The position numbers and the translations under genes were made by a program. Positions 8,349 to 16,489 of a DNA stretch of 64,000 nucleotides are shown here, one piece after another. The number at the start of each line of letters is the position of its first letter. The first letter of the stretch is position 1. The DNA lies in the NCBI GenBank assembly GCA_900540595.1, contig UQGL01000009.1, forward strand, positions 1 through 64,000. The letters are read 5' to 3'. This DNA is from an uncultured Oscillospiraceae bacterium. Its GTDB lineage: Bacteria; Bacillota; Clostridia; Oscillospirales; Ruminococcaceae. The notes beneath the pieces were generated by a model, which searched no databases, had not been told where the DNA came from, and was given only the letters and a program-made list of their open reading frames with translations.

Positions 8349-10128
8349 ATATAAGTGAAGCGCCAAATTGCTGAATTACTTCATCAGAATCCTTGCCGGA
8401 AATCGTTCTTCCCGTAGCCTTTTCAATTGCATTCAAGAGCCTCTTTGCTCGATCTATAATAAAATCTTGGAAGGCATCTTGCCGCAAAAGTACATGATTA
8501 ATCCAATGTGATTCCACGTATTTGTCAAGAACATCTGCTGATACAGAGCCCTTCTTTTCGAGTTTCTTCAAATAAGCAGAAGGTGCCACACCGCCTATTT
8601 CACGGTTGCTGGCCGCAGCAATTGGGGTTTTGTTTATGATGCTATTCCACTTGATTTTATCGTAATGCTGCCCTACACAGTAATCCTTTGGGAATATATG
8701 GTGGATATCTATTTTTTCATTAGAATAAGTAGAAAAGTCCATCTCGGCACCAGAAATAAAATCCATGGCGTGGTTCTTCAGGATCATGGCCATTATTCCC
8801 TTATAGGCAGCGGATTGTCTGGACTGGAGGCTGAGCAATCTTGTGGGATTGAAGAAAAAGTCAGTTACCGTTTTAGGTATGTCACCTTCATTAGTAATCC
8901 AGCAAATCACCTGCGCAATATCATTTGCATATCGTGTTTCGTTTGCAGATCCGTACAATTCACCAAATACGCCACACCAATACCACTGTTTTACTTTGTT
9001 CTTGACATTTGTGGTGTTGATTTTATTATTTGTCATCAGTACGGTACAAATTGCCGAAAGAGGAATCAGTTGTGTACTATAAGGCAAGTCTCGGCTGGAA
9101 AAAATACGTTCCTCCATCAAAAGTTTTTCGGCTATAACAAACCCTTTGCAAAGATCATCTGCATACTGCTTATAAGCCTGAAGGGGTAAAGCAAGGACAT
9201 CTTTCTTTTTGCAGCTTACGGTTCCGCCCGATTTGAACGATGATAACAATGTAAGTGCCGTAAGAAAATCCGTTGCTGTCACAATATTTAATATATCCCC
9301 GGAAAAATACTTGCGCTGCCGGTCTTCCCAATCCTGCCGCAGTTGAAAATTATCCATGGCAAATATAGCGGTTACCAGTTCAAACACAGTGAGAGAAACG
9401 CCACCTGTATTGACATTCTCGAACACCTGGCAAACGGCTTCTTTTGGGGTGTCCTTATCGAGCAGAATAACTGGCATCTTATACCGCTGAGTTGGGCTGA
9501 TAATGGTTGAAAATAACTTCGTGAATTGCTGTATTACTGCTGGATCATACTTGTGAAATTCATAGTATTCATTTTGCCATTTCTGCTGTTCGTTTGTATC
9601 CAGAATAATATTCAACGGGAACATTTTGTGCTCAAATTCATAATTTCTGGCAGACAAATCCAAATCAATATGCCTGCCAAAATCGGAGGTAATCTGCCGC
9701 GACTCTGGAACAGAAATTACGATTTCTTCATCATCGGCAGAGAGATCCAGTGCTTTGTCAATAGACAGATAGTAGAAACGATTTATGAGTTTTCCCTTGT
9801 CGGTTTTGGTGTGAACAGCGTTCTTGCTATATAGAGCATTATAGAGAGAAGTAAGGCGTTGCTGTCCGTCTAAAATCAGTTCGTCAGGAGCCACATCTTT
9901 GTTTTGGTTAGGTGACCCTTCTATCGGTTTATGCTTAAAGTGGATACTTTCGTTTCCATAGGACAGAAACATGGCAGCTCCGACGGGATAATTGTGAATG
10001 ACACTGAGAATCAGGGCTTTAATTCTATTATCATCCCATACCCAGCCACGTTGAAAATCTGGTAACTGCGCTTTCCCCTCAGCTATTGCTTTCATTAAAT
10101 CTGTAAGAGGTCGATCATTTGTTTGCAT
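8347..10128 (-). CDS. DUF262 + DUF1524 (GmrSD-like) nuclease
   Basis: 593 residues from the ATG at 10128, chosen because AGGTGAT precedes it at good distance. The N-terminal DUF262 (ParB/sulfiredoxin-like) domain shows LPDFQRGWVW and DELILDGQQRLTSLYNAL, the DGQQR motif thought to bind and hydrolyse nucleotide. The C-terminal DUF1524 HNH domain shows IDIHHIFPKDY followed by NSIINKTPI (about residues 495-525). This two-domain plan matches GmrSD type IV restriction enzymes, which cut modified phage DNA; related DUF262 proteins serve in other defence systems. It heads a minus-strand cargo run that also includes ASCH, GNAT and restriction genes. Domain calls are confident; the target is inferred. 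Confidence 0.88.
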   Translation of the reverse strand: MQTNDRPLTDLMKAIAEGKAQLPDFQRGWVWDDNRIKALILSVIHNYPVGAAMFLSYGNESIHFKHKPIEGSPNQNKDVAPDELILDGQQRLTSLYNALYSKNAVHTKTDKGKLINRFYYLSIDKALDLSADDEEIVISVPESRQITSDFGRHIDLDLSARNYEFEHKMFPLNIILDTNEQQKWQNEYYEFHKYDPAVIQQFTKLFSTIISPTQRYKMPVILLDKDTPKEAVCQVFENVNTGGVSLTVFELVTAIFAMDNFQLRQDWEDRQRKYFSGDILNIVTATDFLTALTLLSSFKSGGTVSCKKKDVLALPLQAYKQYADDLCKGFVIAEKLLMEERIFSSRDLPYSTQLIPLSAICTVLMTNNKINTTNVKNKVKQWYWCGVFGELYGSANETRYANDIAQVICWITNEGDIPKTVTDFFFNPTRLLSLQSRQSAAYKGIMAMILKNHAMDFISGAEMDFSTYSNEKIDIHHIFPKDYCVGQHYDKIKWNSIINKTPIAAASNREIGGVAPSAYLKKLEKKGSVSADVLDKYVESHWINHVLLRQDAFQDFIIDRAKRLLNAIEKATGRTISGKDSDEVIQQFGASLI

Positions 10129-10268
10129 ACAATCACCTACTGGCATATTTTGTGACACTATTATGAATTACTTTGTGCTACTCTACTATTTCTGGCGTTA
10201 ACGAGGTCGATTTCTTGCTTGATAATATTCCTGATTGACGTTTTTGGAAATCGAAAATGTAATAATTG

Positions 10269-10652
10269 TCAATCGTTTTGCTGTTTCAGGTAAATAAAAG
10301 ACTGTGGCACATGTGTAACACCATAATCTTTTAATGCTTTTGGCGTTTCATAAGCTCGAACATTTGTAAGCTTATACGCAACGGCCACTTCTCTGTTTTT
10401 GTAGTACTCCTTAAAAAAAGACACCGGGATGCCTGAACCACATCTGGTTTTCTTCCAAATTTCAGTGGGTTTTCCAACCAAAACACATTCTATTTCAGCT
10501 TCACCTACCACTTGACTTTTGGGGGCAGTGGCATAAAATATGATTTTTTTTATATCATCACGGCATTTTCGAGTACGAAACTCATACCTTTTTGTGCCTT
10601 CGATAATCATTTCTGCATATTGAGGCTTAATCGATAATAACATTGCTGACAT
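10269..10652 (-). CDS. ASCH domain protein
   Basis: 127 residues. Start ATG 10652, preceded by AAGGGA 7 bases upstream; it overlaps the end of the GNAT gene by 26 bp, so the two are coupled. The sequence MLLSIKPQYAEMIIEGTKRY and EFRTRK, then SQVVGEAEI, matches the ASCH family (PUA-like fold), whose members bind RNA or modified nucleosides. Members are often encoded with GNAT or nuclease partners. Here it lies between a GNAT-PUA-like protein and a GmrSD-like nuclease. Family is confident; the ligand is unknown. Confidence 0.8.
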   Translation of the reverse strand: MSAMLLSIKPQYAEMIIEGTKRYEFRTRKCRDDIKKIIFYATAPKSQVVGEAEIECVLVGKPTEIWKKTRCGSGIPVSFFKEYYKNREVAVAYKLTNVRAYETPKALKDYGVTHVPQSFIYLKQQND

Positions 10653-11721
10653 CTATATTTCCCTTTTCCAAAATACTCTTAAATGCGGTTGAATTCAGTG
10701 GAATCAATGCAGGATATGTGTTTCCCCAATAGCCATTTCGATCAAGCCAATCCATATTCACATTATTTCCCTCGCCAAAATATCCGTAGTAGAGCATCTC
10801 AATAACAAGAAGATTTCGGTCATGGGAATACCGTTGTCGCAATTCTTCTTGGTTGAACACCGATTTGTTTCCAATTTTATGCAACAAGGTTTCGAAGGAC
10901 ATCAGATGATTCCAGTTCTCTTTTGCTTGGATGATTTTAGTTACCACGCAGAAGGAAGTGATGCACGAACGGTATCTCTTTCCGTATCCTGTTGTATATC
11001 TGCGATAGATAAGAATGGGATCTCCTACATCATATGGCAACTTAGAATACTGAGCACCGACATATACTTTGCTAAGGCCGTTACTTACATTCATAGCCAC
11101 AGCATTTTGTAAAGTGTTATTTTTGAGTTCCGAATAAGGGAACATTGTATCATGGTAGGTATCATTGATAATAAGATACCCTGAAGAATGAAAGTTCGGA
11201 TTGATAAAGGGAAAAGACTTATACGGGTCACTATAATCAATGTTATGACGGCTCTTTATGTACACGCCTTCTCCATTTAAATTGTATCCGGCTTTATGAA
11301 AGCCAAACTTTTCAAGCTGTGAAATCAACAGATCCTGCTTATCGAATGCTGTAACATAAATTTCATCCGTTCCGGATTTTTGCCATTTCCACAGAACTAA
11401 TCCGATTGCACCTTCACCCAGTCGTTGTCCACGAAAACGCTCAGCAATCTTCATTGTACTAATTTTTACGCGATTACAGGCAGCTAGGGTGCCGCCTTTC
11501 AACTCAATCGGCTCATTTTCATTCTTTATACAGATAAAGGCACCAAGTCCCTGATCATCGGAAAACACCAATGCGGTACGACCTTCCTGCGCTTTGTTCT
11601 TAAACCAGACAGAAAACGACGGCGAGGACGCACTTCCCGGATAATCGTTTTTCAGGGTTGCGAAAAATGGATCATCAAGATTGATTTCACTGAACTTGCG
11701 AAGTGAAAATTTTCCAGGCAC
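10627..11721 (-). CDS. GNAT acetyltransferase fused to a PUA/EVE-like domain
   Basis: 364 residues. Residues about 50-155 form a GNAT fold: GLGAFICIKNE, then ISTMKIAERFRGQRLGEGAI (acetyl-CoA loop pattern R-x-x-G-x-G/A) and LISQLEKFGFHKAG. The C-terminal half (about 215-364) contains VGDPILIYRRYTTGYGKRYR and resembles a PUA/EVE-like RNA- or base-binding fold. Acetylation target unknown; tRNA-acetylating GNAT toxins and RNA-modifying GNATs are both known. It overlaps the downstream ASCH gene and lies 82 bp from the S-subunit gene, so it probably belongs to the same transcript. It may be part of a defence module, but this is inference. Confidence 0.72.
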   Translation of the reverse strand: MPGKFSLRKFSEINLDDPFFATLKNDYPGSASSPSFSVWFKNKAQEGRTALVFSDDQGLGAFICIKNENEPIELKGGTLAACNRVKISTMKIAERFRGQRLGEGAIGLVLWKWQKSGTDEIYVTAFDKQDLLISQLEKFGFHKAGYNLNGEGVYIKSRHNIDYSDPYKSFPFINPNFHSSGYLIINDTYHDTMFPYSELKNNTLQNAVAMNVSNGLSKVYVGAQYSKLPYDVGDPILIYRRYTTGYGKRYRSCITSFCVVTKIIQAKENWNHLMSFETLLHKIGNKSVFNQEELRQRYSHDRNLLVIEMLYYGYFGEGNNVNMDWLDRNGYWGNTYPALIPLNSTAFKSILEKGNIDVSNVIID

Positions 11722-11803
11722 AAAAACGCCCCCTTTTTATAAATCCAGAGATGGTTTTATCGGTGATAATGGCAATTTCCCTAAAAGTAACGAGCATGTA
11801 CTA

Positions 11804-12946
11804 TCAGTACCTTTTCGTTACCGCTTTTGTCGTTTCAATCTTTTGGTTTGCATAAAGAACAACTTCTTTAATGACCAGTTTCTGAACAGCGGAAATCAAT
11901 GTTTCCATGGTGGTATAATCCGGTTTTCCATCTTTTGCAGGAATCTGCATTTTAAAATGTAGACTTTGAGAACTGCGCAATTTTTTACCATAAGAATATT
12001 TTCCGTGCAAAGACCTTTCCATTGCAGTTGTAAAAAATAGCATCGTAGCTTTGGAATATGTGTGATCTGTACTCCAATACACACCAGTATCATCACCTGC
12101 GCCAAAATCATAGTTTCGATAGAAGCAATTTCCAAAAATATCAATTGTTATGGAGTTTTTGCGGAAAAAAGCAACAGGGTTTGAAATATAGCCTACTATA
12201 CCTGAATTAGTTGTTCCGGACATAACGAATGGAACGTTTCCAGTAAGTTGATCTTCTTTCTTTAATCGGCGGCCTTGTTTGATATTATTGAATATTTCTA
12301 TGAACTCGAACTCTTTGAAATGAACTTCTTTGTTTTTGATTTTTTCGATGGTTGCAATTTCCTTTTCTGTCAGCTCATAATTATCCAGTCCGCTTACTGC
12401 TAAGTAAGCGGACAGCTCCGCTACACGCTCCGCTTCCAGCTCCGCTACACGCTCCGCTTCCAGCTCCGCTATAAAAGAATCCATAAAAGCAAAATCGATT
12501 TTGCCATTGCTAACTGGAAGTGTAATAATATCTTCTTGGATTTTTGCTTTGCTTATACTATTTCCCCAAGAATATTTTCTGTGAAGGCTTTTATAAACAC
12601 ACGAAGCCATATAAAGAAATGCTGCTTTTGATGGAGTTCCTTTTTTCAAATACAGGGCTAAATTATGACTGTCGTTGGAATAGAAATCTTTACTCTGATA
12701 AGTTACGACAAAGGTTTTTCCTCCGATGAAGATACAATTGCCCTTTTCGAGATGTTCTTTATCATATTTAATATAAGAGCTTACTGCGTTGTTTTCAGAA
12801 CTTGCACATAAATATGGCGTTTCTCCGCTGCCAGCAATAATGTCAGATGCCAAAAGATTCGATGTGTTTTTTACCACAAATATGTCTGTAAGCCGAAATT
12901 CGCCCCACTTAACGGCGCTTAGCTTTTCGCTAAGTGAGGCATTCAT
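11804..12946 (-). CDS. Specificity (S) subunit of BcgI-like restriction-modification system
   Basis: 380 residues. Two target-recognition half-domains are seen: about 10-150 (EFRLTDIFVVKNTSNLL, then GNCIFIGGKTFVV) and about 205-350 (FKEFEFIEIFNNIKQGRRLK, then NSITIDIFGNCFY). A central helical linker contains two and a half copies of an 8-residue repeat AELEAERV. The S subunit selects the DNA sequence and spacing for the nuclease-methylase encoded just upstream; their reading frames overlap by 4 bp (ATGA). About 380 residues is close to BcgI-type S subunits. The linker repeat is the point of interest: its copy number could alter the distance between recognised half-sites. Confidence 0.85.
   Translation of the reverse strand: MNASLSEKLSAVKWGEFRLTDIFVVKNTSNLLASDIIAGSGETPYLCASSENNAVSSYIKYDKEHLEKGNCIFIGGKTFVVTYQSKDFYSNDSHNLALYLKKGTPSKAAFLYMASCVYKSLHRKYSWGNSISKAKIQEDIITLPVSNGKIDFAFMDSFIAELEAERVAELEAERVAELSAYLAVSGLDNYELTEKEIATIEKIKNKEVHFKEFEFIEIFNNIKQGRRLKKEDQLTGNVPFVMSGTTNSGIVGYISNPVAFFRKNSITIDIFGNCFYRNYDFGAGDDTGVYWSTDHTYSKATMLFFTTAMERSLHGKYSYGKKLRSSQSLHFKMQIPAKDGKPDYTTMETLISAVQKLVIKEVVLYANQKIETTKAVTKRY
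12388..12413. repeat. Perfect hairpin inside the S-subunit linker
   Basis: 11-bp arms GTCCGCTTACT/AGTAAGCGGAC around a 4-nt loop, immediately next to the 24-bp tandem repeats. Its position between the two recognition domains suggests a recombination or slippage site. Confidence 0.7.
12413..12470. repeat. 24-bp tandem repeat in S-subunit gene
   Basis: Two identical 24-bp units (12413-12436 and 12437-12460) plus the first 10 bases of a third. The unit length is a multiple of three, so copy-number change keeps the frame and adds or removes 8 residues of helix in the spacer between recognition domains. Confidence 0.9.
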
Positions 12947-14985
12947 TTTCCCAGGCGGTCATCCTCCAGACTCTGATTTTTCAAAAGATTTGATACTTCC
13001 CATGCCAGATAATCGCTGACGGTTTTCTTGAAATCTTCCAGTGTCGGCTTTGTGTCGATGGGAGCCGTCTGATTCCAGTCTGCGCCATTTTCAGGGTCGA
13101 TCGTTCCCTCGTAATATTCCTTTTCCGTAAAGATATTTAATTTGGCTTTTCCGAAGCGAACAAGGTCAACCAGCTCCTGATAACGCTCCTTGGCGTGGTC
13201 GGTATCACGTAGATTGCAGCTTGCTTTTTTACGGTTCGTTCTCGTATATCCATCTACGGAGAAATCTATGAACTTGACGGTATCATCTTTTTGGTGAGTT
13301 TCCCCGACGCGGAAAACATATATATTTGTCTGAACGCTGGACTTACCAATGAAAAGGTCTATCGGCATTTTGACGCTTGCAAGCAGAGTGCTGTGTTTCA
13401 AAATTCTCTTGTTATATTCCGTTGCCTTGCCGCTGCCTGCGGAGTTTTGGATGATGGCGGCGGCGTAGCCCCTACGCATCATGGAAAGGGCTTTTTCAAC
13501 AAACACCATGCCATTGCCGGGAGCGGAATACGGTGGATTCAGAACAAACGCATCAGCTGGGAATTTTTCATCCGTTTTGCCAAAGCCATAGTTGCCGTTA
13601 AACTCTTTCAGAGAGTCTTTGTTCAAAATATTAGAACTGCCGTCACCCATCAAAATCATGTTGAGGATGGCAAGCATATACACCTCTGACAGAATCTCGA
13701 GTCCAAGAAGCTGATTGGCCTTTATTGCGGCAGATTTACGCGCAAATTCGTCGGGAGATTTAATTTTGTTTTTTGCATCGTTGAGCATTTCGTTCATGGC
13801 CGCAACGAGAAGACCTGCAGAGCCAGTTGCAAAATCCCATACATAGGAATCCATATTTACTCTAGCGAGCCTTGCTAAAAGAGTTGCAACATAGGCGGGC
13901 GTTAGAACGACATCGTTTAACTTGTCTTGAGAAAAGCCCAGCCAGCTATACATCTCATTGAATAACTTACCGGTAAAGTCCGTGGTAAGACCGATTTTAT
14001 AGTATATACCAAGGTCATCAACAATTTTTGTAAATACACGTTTGAGCTGACTTTCTCCGGTTTCGACCTTGTTAATGTTATCCGTTGTCAGTGTATTCTG
14101 TAATGTGCGGACAATCATATCACGCTTTTCCTGCGGAAGATTCTTTTCGTCCAGAAAAGCCTTGATTTTGCGGAGGATAATATCACCGTCACGGTTTCCG
14201 GTTTCGGTTGAAGATTTCAACTCGGATTTTTCAAGAGCAGCCACTCTACCGGGAACGCCGAGCGTCGCAATGATGGACGCAGCCACAAGATATACGCGAT
14301 CGCGCTCGCTCAAGCCTTTTTCGTTCTGATAAATATCATTATTCAGCTTTACAAGGCTTGCGTTGATTTCCCGCTCTCGCTGCTCTTTTAGTTTCTCGAT
14401 TTCGTCTGGTGTAAGCTTGAGGCGCTTTACTTTTTCGATGAACTTATCAAAATTTGATTTCTTGAGGAATGAAAAATCTGTGTAATTATCGATCTTCTGC
14501 CCGATACCGAAGTTGCTTTTAGATACATAATATACGCCGATTTCATGTTCCAGCTTTCCGGCTTCTGTTTTGTAACCGGTCATTCCTATGGCGATTATGT
14601 CAGTATAGCTCGTATAATGCAGAAGTGCGTTTGCATAGTGAACGGCACCGTTTACCGCATAAGAATTGATATGCTTAAAATCGGGTTGGTTCTTGGCGGT
14701 TTTATTTGCAACTTTACCCTCGGAATCAAGGGCAACGAGTTTATCTTTATAGCCCTTGTACTCGATCAGGACGGGATAATTCACCATGTTTTTGTCCCGC
14801 AAAAGCAGCTTGGCATCCGGACGATTTCCGCCAACGCCGCCATTTTTCGAGAAGTATTCGTCTAGCGCCTGATCAATTTCTGTATTGAGCGACTCCTGTT
14901 CGAGCTTGTAATCAAGTTTGTAAGATCGCATCCAACCATTTGCTAAATCAGCAACGTTCGGTTCAACAGATTGAATTTTAGCCAT
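12943..14985 (-). CDS. Fused nuclease-N6-adenine methyltransferase (BcgI-like RM subunit)
   Basis: 680 residues. The N-terminal 120 residues carry a PD-(D/E)xK-type nuclease signature: GGNRPDAKLLLR then YPVLIEYKGYKD (Asp, then Glu-x-Lys). A helical HsdM-like region follows. The class-gamma methylase domain has motif I VWDFATGSAGLLVAAM and motif IV FVLNPPYSAPG (about residues 380-500). No separate HsdR gene exists nearby, so cleavage is presumably by the fused domain, as in type IIB/IIG BcgI-like enzymes that act with an S subunit. Start ATG 14985 has GGGGGAAAAG upstream. It overlaps the S gene by 4 bp. Restriction activity is inferred from the motif only. Confidence 0.85.
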   Translation of the reverse strand: MAKIQSVEPNVADLANGWMRSYKLDYKLEQESLNTEIDQALDEYFSKNGGVGGNRPDAKLLLRDKNMVNYPVLIEYKGYKDKLVALDSEGKVANKTAKNQPDFKHINSYAVNGAVHYANALLHYTSYTDIIAIGMTGYKTEAGKLEHEIGVYYVSKSNFGIGQKIDNYTDFSFLKKSNFDKFIEKVKRLKLTPDEIEKLKEQREREINASLVKLNNDIYQNEKGLSERDRVYLVAASIIATLGVPGRVAALEKSELKSSTETGNRDGDIILRKIKAFLDEKNLPQEKRDMIVRTLQNTLTTDNINKVETGESQLKRVFTKIVDDLGIYYKIGLTTDFTGKLFNEMYSWLGFSQDKLNDVVLTPAYVATLLARLARVNMDSYVWDFATGSAGLLVAAMNEMLNDAKNKIKSPDEFARKSAAIKANQLLGLEILSEVYMLAILNMILMGDGSSNILNKDSLKEFNGNYGFGKTDEKFPADAFVLNPPYSAPGNGMVFVEKALSMMRRGYAAAIIQNSAGSGKATEYNKRILKHSTLLASVKMPIDLFIGKSSVQTNIYVFRVGETHQKDDTVKFIDFSVDGYTRTNRKKASCNLRDTDHAKERYQELVDLVRFGKAKLNIFTEKEYYEGTIDPENGADWNQTAPIDTKPTLEDFKKTVSDYLAWEVSNLLKNQSLEDDRLGK

Positions 14986-15029
14986 TCTTTTCCCCCAAGG
15001 TAATACTTAAGTATCTAAATATAAATTTT

Positions 15030-15398
15030 CTACTTTTCCTTCTTCACATCTTCCAATATTTGCAATTTTACGATAGGCTCACATTCTCGCAATAATCTAT
15101 CTGTCACATGGTTCCACATATATGGGCGCTTTTCTTTGTCTTCAATAAACGAATCGACTGAAAAATTGCATCGCAACGCCATTAGGTTACTTAGCATCTG
15201 GCGATAGTATTTGTCCTTATCGGCAATAAACTGTCTATAATCTGGTCTTTCTCTCAGGGCATGATATTTTCTTGTATCTACATCGCAAACAGTATAAAGG
15301 TATTCTTCCCCATAAGCACCAAACTTGATAAGAGAATAATCGTTATAAAAAGTTTCTGCTAATCGCTGTTGCTGTTCATTCAGTTGATAAGTATCCAT
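15030..15398 (-). CDS. Hypothetical protein upstream of the RM genes
   Basis: 122 residues, charged and helical, starting MDTYQLNEQQQRLAETFYND. No domain I recognise, no membrane segment or signal peptide. It ends 45 bp before the RM gene and begins 5 bp after the XRE repressor gene ends, so it is probably co-transcribed with the repressor. The position suggests an accessory of the repressor or of the restriction system. Function unknown. Confidence 0.6.
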   Translation of the reverse strand: MDTYQLNEQQQRLAETFYNDYSLIKFGAYGEEYLYTVCDVDTRKYHALRERPDYRQFIADKDKYYRQMLSNLMALRCNFSVDSFIEDKEKRPYMWNHVTDRLLRECEPIVKLQILEDVKKEK

Positions 15399-15403
15399 AA
15401 AGG

Positions 15404-16006
15404 TTAATCCTCATCTTCGCTGTCATCCGGATATTGCTTACGAAGCGCCTTTCGATCAGCCTCGATTTGATTGTAATTCACATCTGGGCTATATAAATCT
15501 GTTGCTCGCAGCAACAGACCTTCTTGCTCTTTGACCCAGCGTTTCTCCTGCGCAACAGTAACGCCCGTATCCGGTAGAATTTGATTTTCGTCTTCGATGT
15601 CTTTCGCTGACTGGTATTCTGGATAAGGCTGGTATGTATAGTCGTCCAGAATTTTCTTGATCCTAAGCAACGATTTTTTTGCAGGCATTGCTTGTAAAGT
15701 GTTTGGCAAGCGGATAGAAACCTGTCCATCTTCTTCTACAATTTCCAAGCCATGGTAGCTGGTGTGCATTTCATAGATAATGCCAAGTAGACCATTTACG
15801 GTATCAACATCTAACGGTTGAAGCATACTTGGTGTGACATCTAATGCTTTTGCCAGCCGATTGAGAATTTCTTCTTTTGGGTGGCGTGTTCCGTATTCGT
15901 AGGCCTGTAAGTGGGTAGGTACAATTCCAACCATATCGGACAGGCGCTTTTGCGAAAGACCTTTAGCCAAACGCAATTTTTTTATTCTTCTTCCTTGGGT
16001 ATCCAT
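15404..16006 (-). CDS. XRE-family repressor of element B
   Basis: 200 residues. The N-terminal Cro/C1-type helix-turn-helix spans residues about 7-60 (IKKLRLAKGLSQKRLSDMVG, TPSMLQPLD). The remainder is acidic and helical, probably for oligomerization, ending SEDED. It is divergent from the excisionase/integrase genes. The intergenic region holds a consensus-like promoter flanked by two similar 19-bp palindromes, its likely operators. It probably keeps element B integrated, as phage repressors do; no LexA-like Ser/Lys protease domain is evident. Confidence 0.85.
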   Translation of the reverse strand: MDTQGRRIKKLRLAKGLSQKRLSDMVGIVPTHLQAYEYGTRHPKEEILNRLAKALDVTPSMLQPLDVDTVNGLLGIIYEMHTSYHGLEIVEEDGQVSIRLPNTLQAMPAKKSLLRIKKILDDYTYQPYPEYQSAKDIEDENQILPDTGVTVAQEKRWVKEQEGLLLRATDLYSPDVNYNQIEADRKALRKQYPDDSEDED

Positions 16007-16054
16007 AACAAGTCTCCCAAATGTTAAAAAAATAAGAATTTATACCGAAAGCGG

Positions 16055-16115
16055 TTGACATACAAAAAGTGTGTCATATAATATGCTTGTAAACAAGAAA
16101 TACAAAATGTATGTC
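16055..16115 (+). promoter_or_regulatory. Excisionase promoter with paired operators (element B)
   Basis: -35 TTGACA (16055-16060), 16-bp spacer, -10 TATAAT (16077-16082). Two related 19-bp dyads: GACATACAAAAAGTGTGTC at 16057-16075, between the boxes, and GAAATACAAAATGTATGTC at 16097-16115, in the early transcript. Centres are 40 bp apart. An ACCTTGAAAACTGAATAT box follows at about 16128. Confidence 0.75.
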
Positions 16116-16242
16116 TTGCTTACGAGAACCTTGAAAACTGAATATACCAAATCTTCAAGCCTTACAAATGATCGTGTTCCTGTGCTGTGCACAAGTACCA
16201 CAAACAATTTGTTTTATAAATTATACCGCAGGAGGGATAGTT

Positions 16243-16488
16243 ATGGCAAGATATGCAAAGCAAAAAACACCGCAAGCTGTGCGAAATCCGTTTGAACCGA
16301 TGCTGAAAACTGTGGAACAAATGGCAGTTGTTTCCGGCATCGGAGAAAATCGACTGCGCCAGTTAATGGACAACGGCGAGTTGGAGTTCATCCAGAACGG
16401 CAACCGTCGCCTGATTTCCGAACAGGCGATTTGGGATTATTACAACCGTGCCAAGACCCCGGCAAGGTCTGTAAGTGGTGGGTGCTGA
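16243..16488 (+). CDS. xis: Excisionase (element B)
   Basis: 81 residues, ATG 16243 with AGGAGG 7 bases upstream. Helix-turn-helix excisionase pattern: KTVEQMAVVSGIGENRLRQL, then NGELEFIQNGNRRLISEQAI. It should bend DNA at the element ends and steer integrase B to excision. The integrase ATG starts 1 bp after its stop codon, so the two are coupled. Confidence 0.8.
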   Translation: MARYAKQKTPQAVRNPFEPMLKTVEQMAVVSGIGENRLRQLMDNGELEFIQNGNRRLISEQAIWDYYNRAKTPARSVSGGC

Positions 16489-16489
16489 T

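Noticed and set aside
12943..14985. Type I restriction system with a missing hsdR
   Set aside because: Considered first, but the N-terminal Asp...Glu-x-Lys motif and the two-gene layout fit a self-contained BcgI-like enzyme better; the orphan-methylase option stays open if the nuclease motif fails.
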